From Verrucomicrobiia bacterium (lineage in GTDB: Bacteria; Verrucomicrobiota; Verrucomicrobiia; Verrucomicrobiales; DEV007), in contig JAUIAH010000001.1 of the NCBI GenBank assembly GCA_030425385.1, positions 744,001-808,000 on the forward strand: DNA of 64,000 nt, written 5' to 3'. A program made the translations under genes and the position numbers. Below are positions 63,379 through 64,000 of this stretch, one piece after another; the stretch's first letter is position 1, and each line of letters starts with the position of its first letter. The notes under the pieces were generated by a model, which did not search any database, was not told where the DNA came from, and worked only from the letters and a program-made list of their open reading frames with translations.

Positions 63379-64000
63379 TTGCATTATTTCTTTTCTAGAT
63401 GGTTGGTCCCCGGAGTTGCATTCACGCTGTGCGCTTTCGGTACATTGATGGAAACGCATGCACATCCGTTCGCCGAGGATTCTCTTCATGCGATAGAGCT
63501 CAAGTCCGAAGGTGGGTCTGAGTTTTCGCGCACGTTGATCAAACGAGCACAATCGTATCGCCGACTCGGTAAGTGGGAATGGGCGCGTCGGGATCTTGAG
63601 AAGGCGTTGCAAGCGGAACCCAGGCTGGCCATTGCGCACCTAGCATTAGCAGAATTGTTGTTGGAAATGGGCGAGCCAGAGAAGTCCTTTGCTGCGGCCC
63701 TCGTGTACGGGAATCTTCGTCCGAACGATGCTCACGGATGGGTGGCGCGTGCGCGTGCCAGCCGGGCTTGTGGGGATTATCTAGCGGCGGATCATGCCTA
63801 TAGTAAGGCGATCCAGAATTCGACGTTTCTCCGACCGGAACTCTTTCTTGAACGCGTCGCTGCGCTTGATGCCTCAACGTGGTCTCCTTTGCTCGTCCAT
63901 CGACGTATCATGCGAGTCTTGGATGAGGGAATCTCTTGTCTTGGAAATCTCGTTTCCCTTCAATCCGAAGCGATCCGGCGGGAGCGGGGTTCTGGGAATC
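63379..64000 (+). CDS. TPR-like secreted protein, cut by right edge
   Basis: The frame begins with a TTG at 63379, giving a signal peptide (FFSRWLVPGVAFTLCAFGTL). Helical TPR-like repeats follow (QSYRRLGKWEWARRDLEKAL, LAELLLEMGEPEKSFAAAL, ASRACGDYLAADHAYSKAI). About 207 residues are present and the gene runs off the window. An ATG at 63448 in frame would lose the signal, so the TTG is favoured. Function is unknown; such repeats usually serve protein-protein contacts. Confidence 0.65.
   Translation, partial: MHYFFSRWLVPGVAFTLCAFGTLMETHAHPFAEDSLHAIELKSEGGSEFSRTLIKRAQSYRRLGKWEWARRDLEKALQAEPRLAIAHLALAELLLEMGEPEKSFAAALVYGNLRPNDAHGWVARARASRACGDYLAADHAYSKAIQNSTFLRPELFLERVAALDASTWSPLLVHRRIMRVLDEGISCLGNLVSLQSEAIRRERGSGN

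Overview
The window looks like a chromosomal segment of a free-living, probably aquatic member of the Verrucomicrobiota. This is inferred from its mix of genes: a very large secreted LamG-repeat protein, a PEP-CTERM protein, a sulfatase, an oxygen-sensitive KorAB pair next to aerobic functions, an MlaE with an N-terminal STAS domain, and a REP-associated tyrosine transposase. GC content is moderate to high, coding density is high, many genes overlap by ATGA, and Shine-Dalgarno motifs are often weak or absent. No rRNA, CRISPR array, prophage or complete insertion sequence was seen.

Layout. 1-4.2 kb: dnaJ (cut by the left edge) and grpE, then a RsbU-type phosphatase and a STAS protein (partner switching), a lipoprotein and a small membrane protein. 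4.2-12.5 kb: a rhodanese-like protein, an SGNH hydrolase, a MacB-type ABC pair, an alpha/beta hydrolase, a zinc-ribbon membrane protein, argJ and an orphan ABC-2 permease. 12.6-17.2 kb: one 1511-residue secreted protein with four LamG modules. 17.4-21.5 kb: mlaE-mlaF-mlaD-dus. 21.5-24.3 kb: sulfatase and PQQ-like beta-propeller, translationally coupled. 24.3-30.8 kb: korB/korA, then divergent rdgB and leuS only 15 bp apart. 30.9-36.9 kb: tRNA-Gly and an exopolysaccharide export cluster (Ala-rich secreted protein, outer-membrane barrel, Wzc-type kinase, two Wza-type proteins). 36.9-40.6 kb: VOC protein, M32 carboxypeptidase, lipoprotein, fatty-acid desaturase. 40.7-45.6 kb: a zinc or manganese uptake operon from outer-membrane porin to Fur-family regulator. 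45.6-50.1 kb: msrA, a glycogen-binding protein, a PEP-CTERM metalloprotease and glgA. 50.1-51.4 kb: RAYT with flanking repeats. 51.4-57.1 kb: a BlaI/M56 regulatory pair (the M56 gene is frameshifted) with a strong palindromic operator, divergent from a vWA-domain membrane protein. 57.0-58.7 kb: an HTH-membrane-periplasmic fusion. 58.9-62.9 kb: a four-gene operon joining a MacB/FtsX-like ABC pair to a ZnuA-like metal-binding lipoprotein and an unknown membrane protein. 63.4-64.0 kb: the start of a TPR protein.

The most interesting candidate is the 58.9-62.9 kb operon. It has a ZnuA-type binding lipoprotein but no ZnuB-type permease; the permease is FtsX-like and belongs to a family that normally moves lipoproteins, peptides or mechanical signals. 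It may be an unusual metal uptake or metal-sensing system, complementary to the canonical operon at 40.7-45.6 kb. Other points of interest are the nested operator at blaI, the start-codon hairpin and repeats at the RAYT gene, the unknown periplasmic domain found in two unlinked genes, and the tRNA-led exopolysaccharide cluster.
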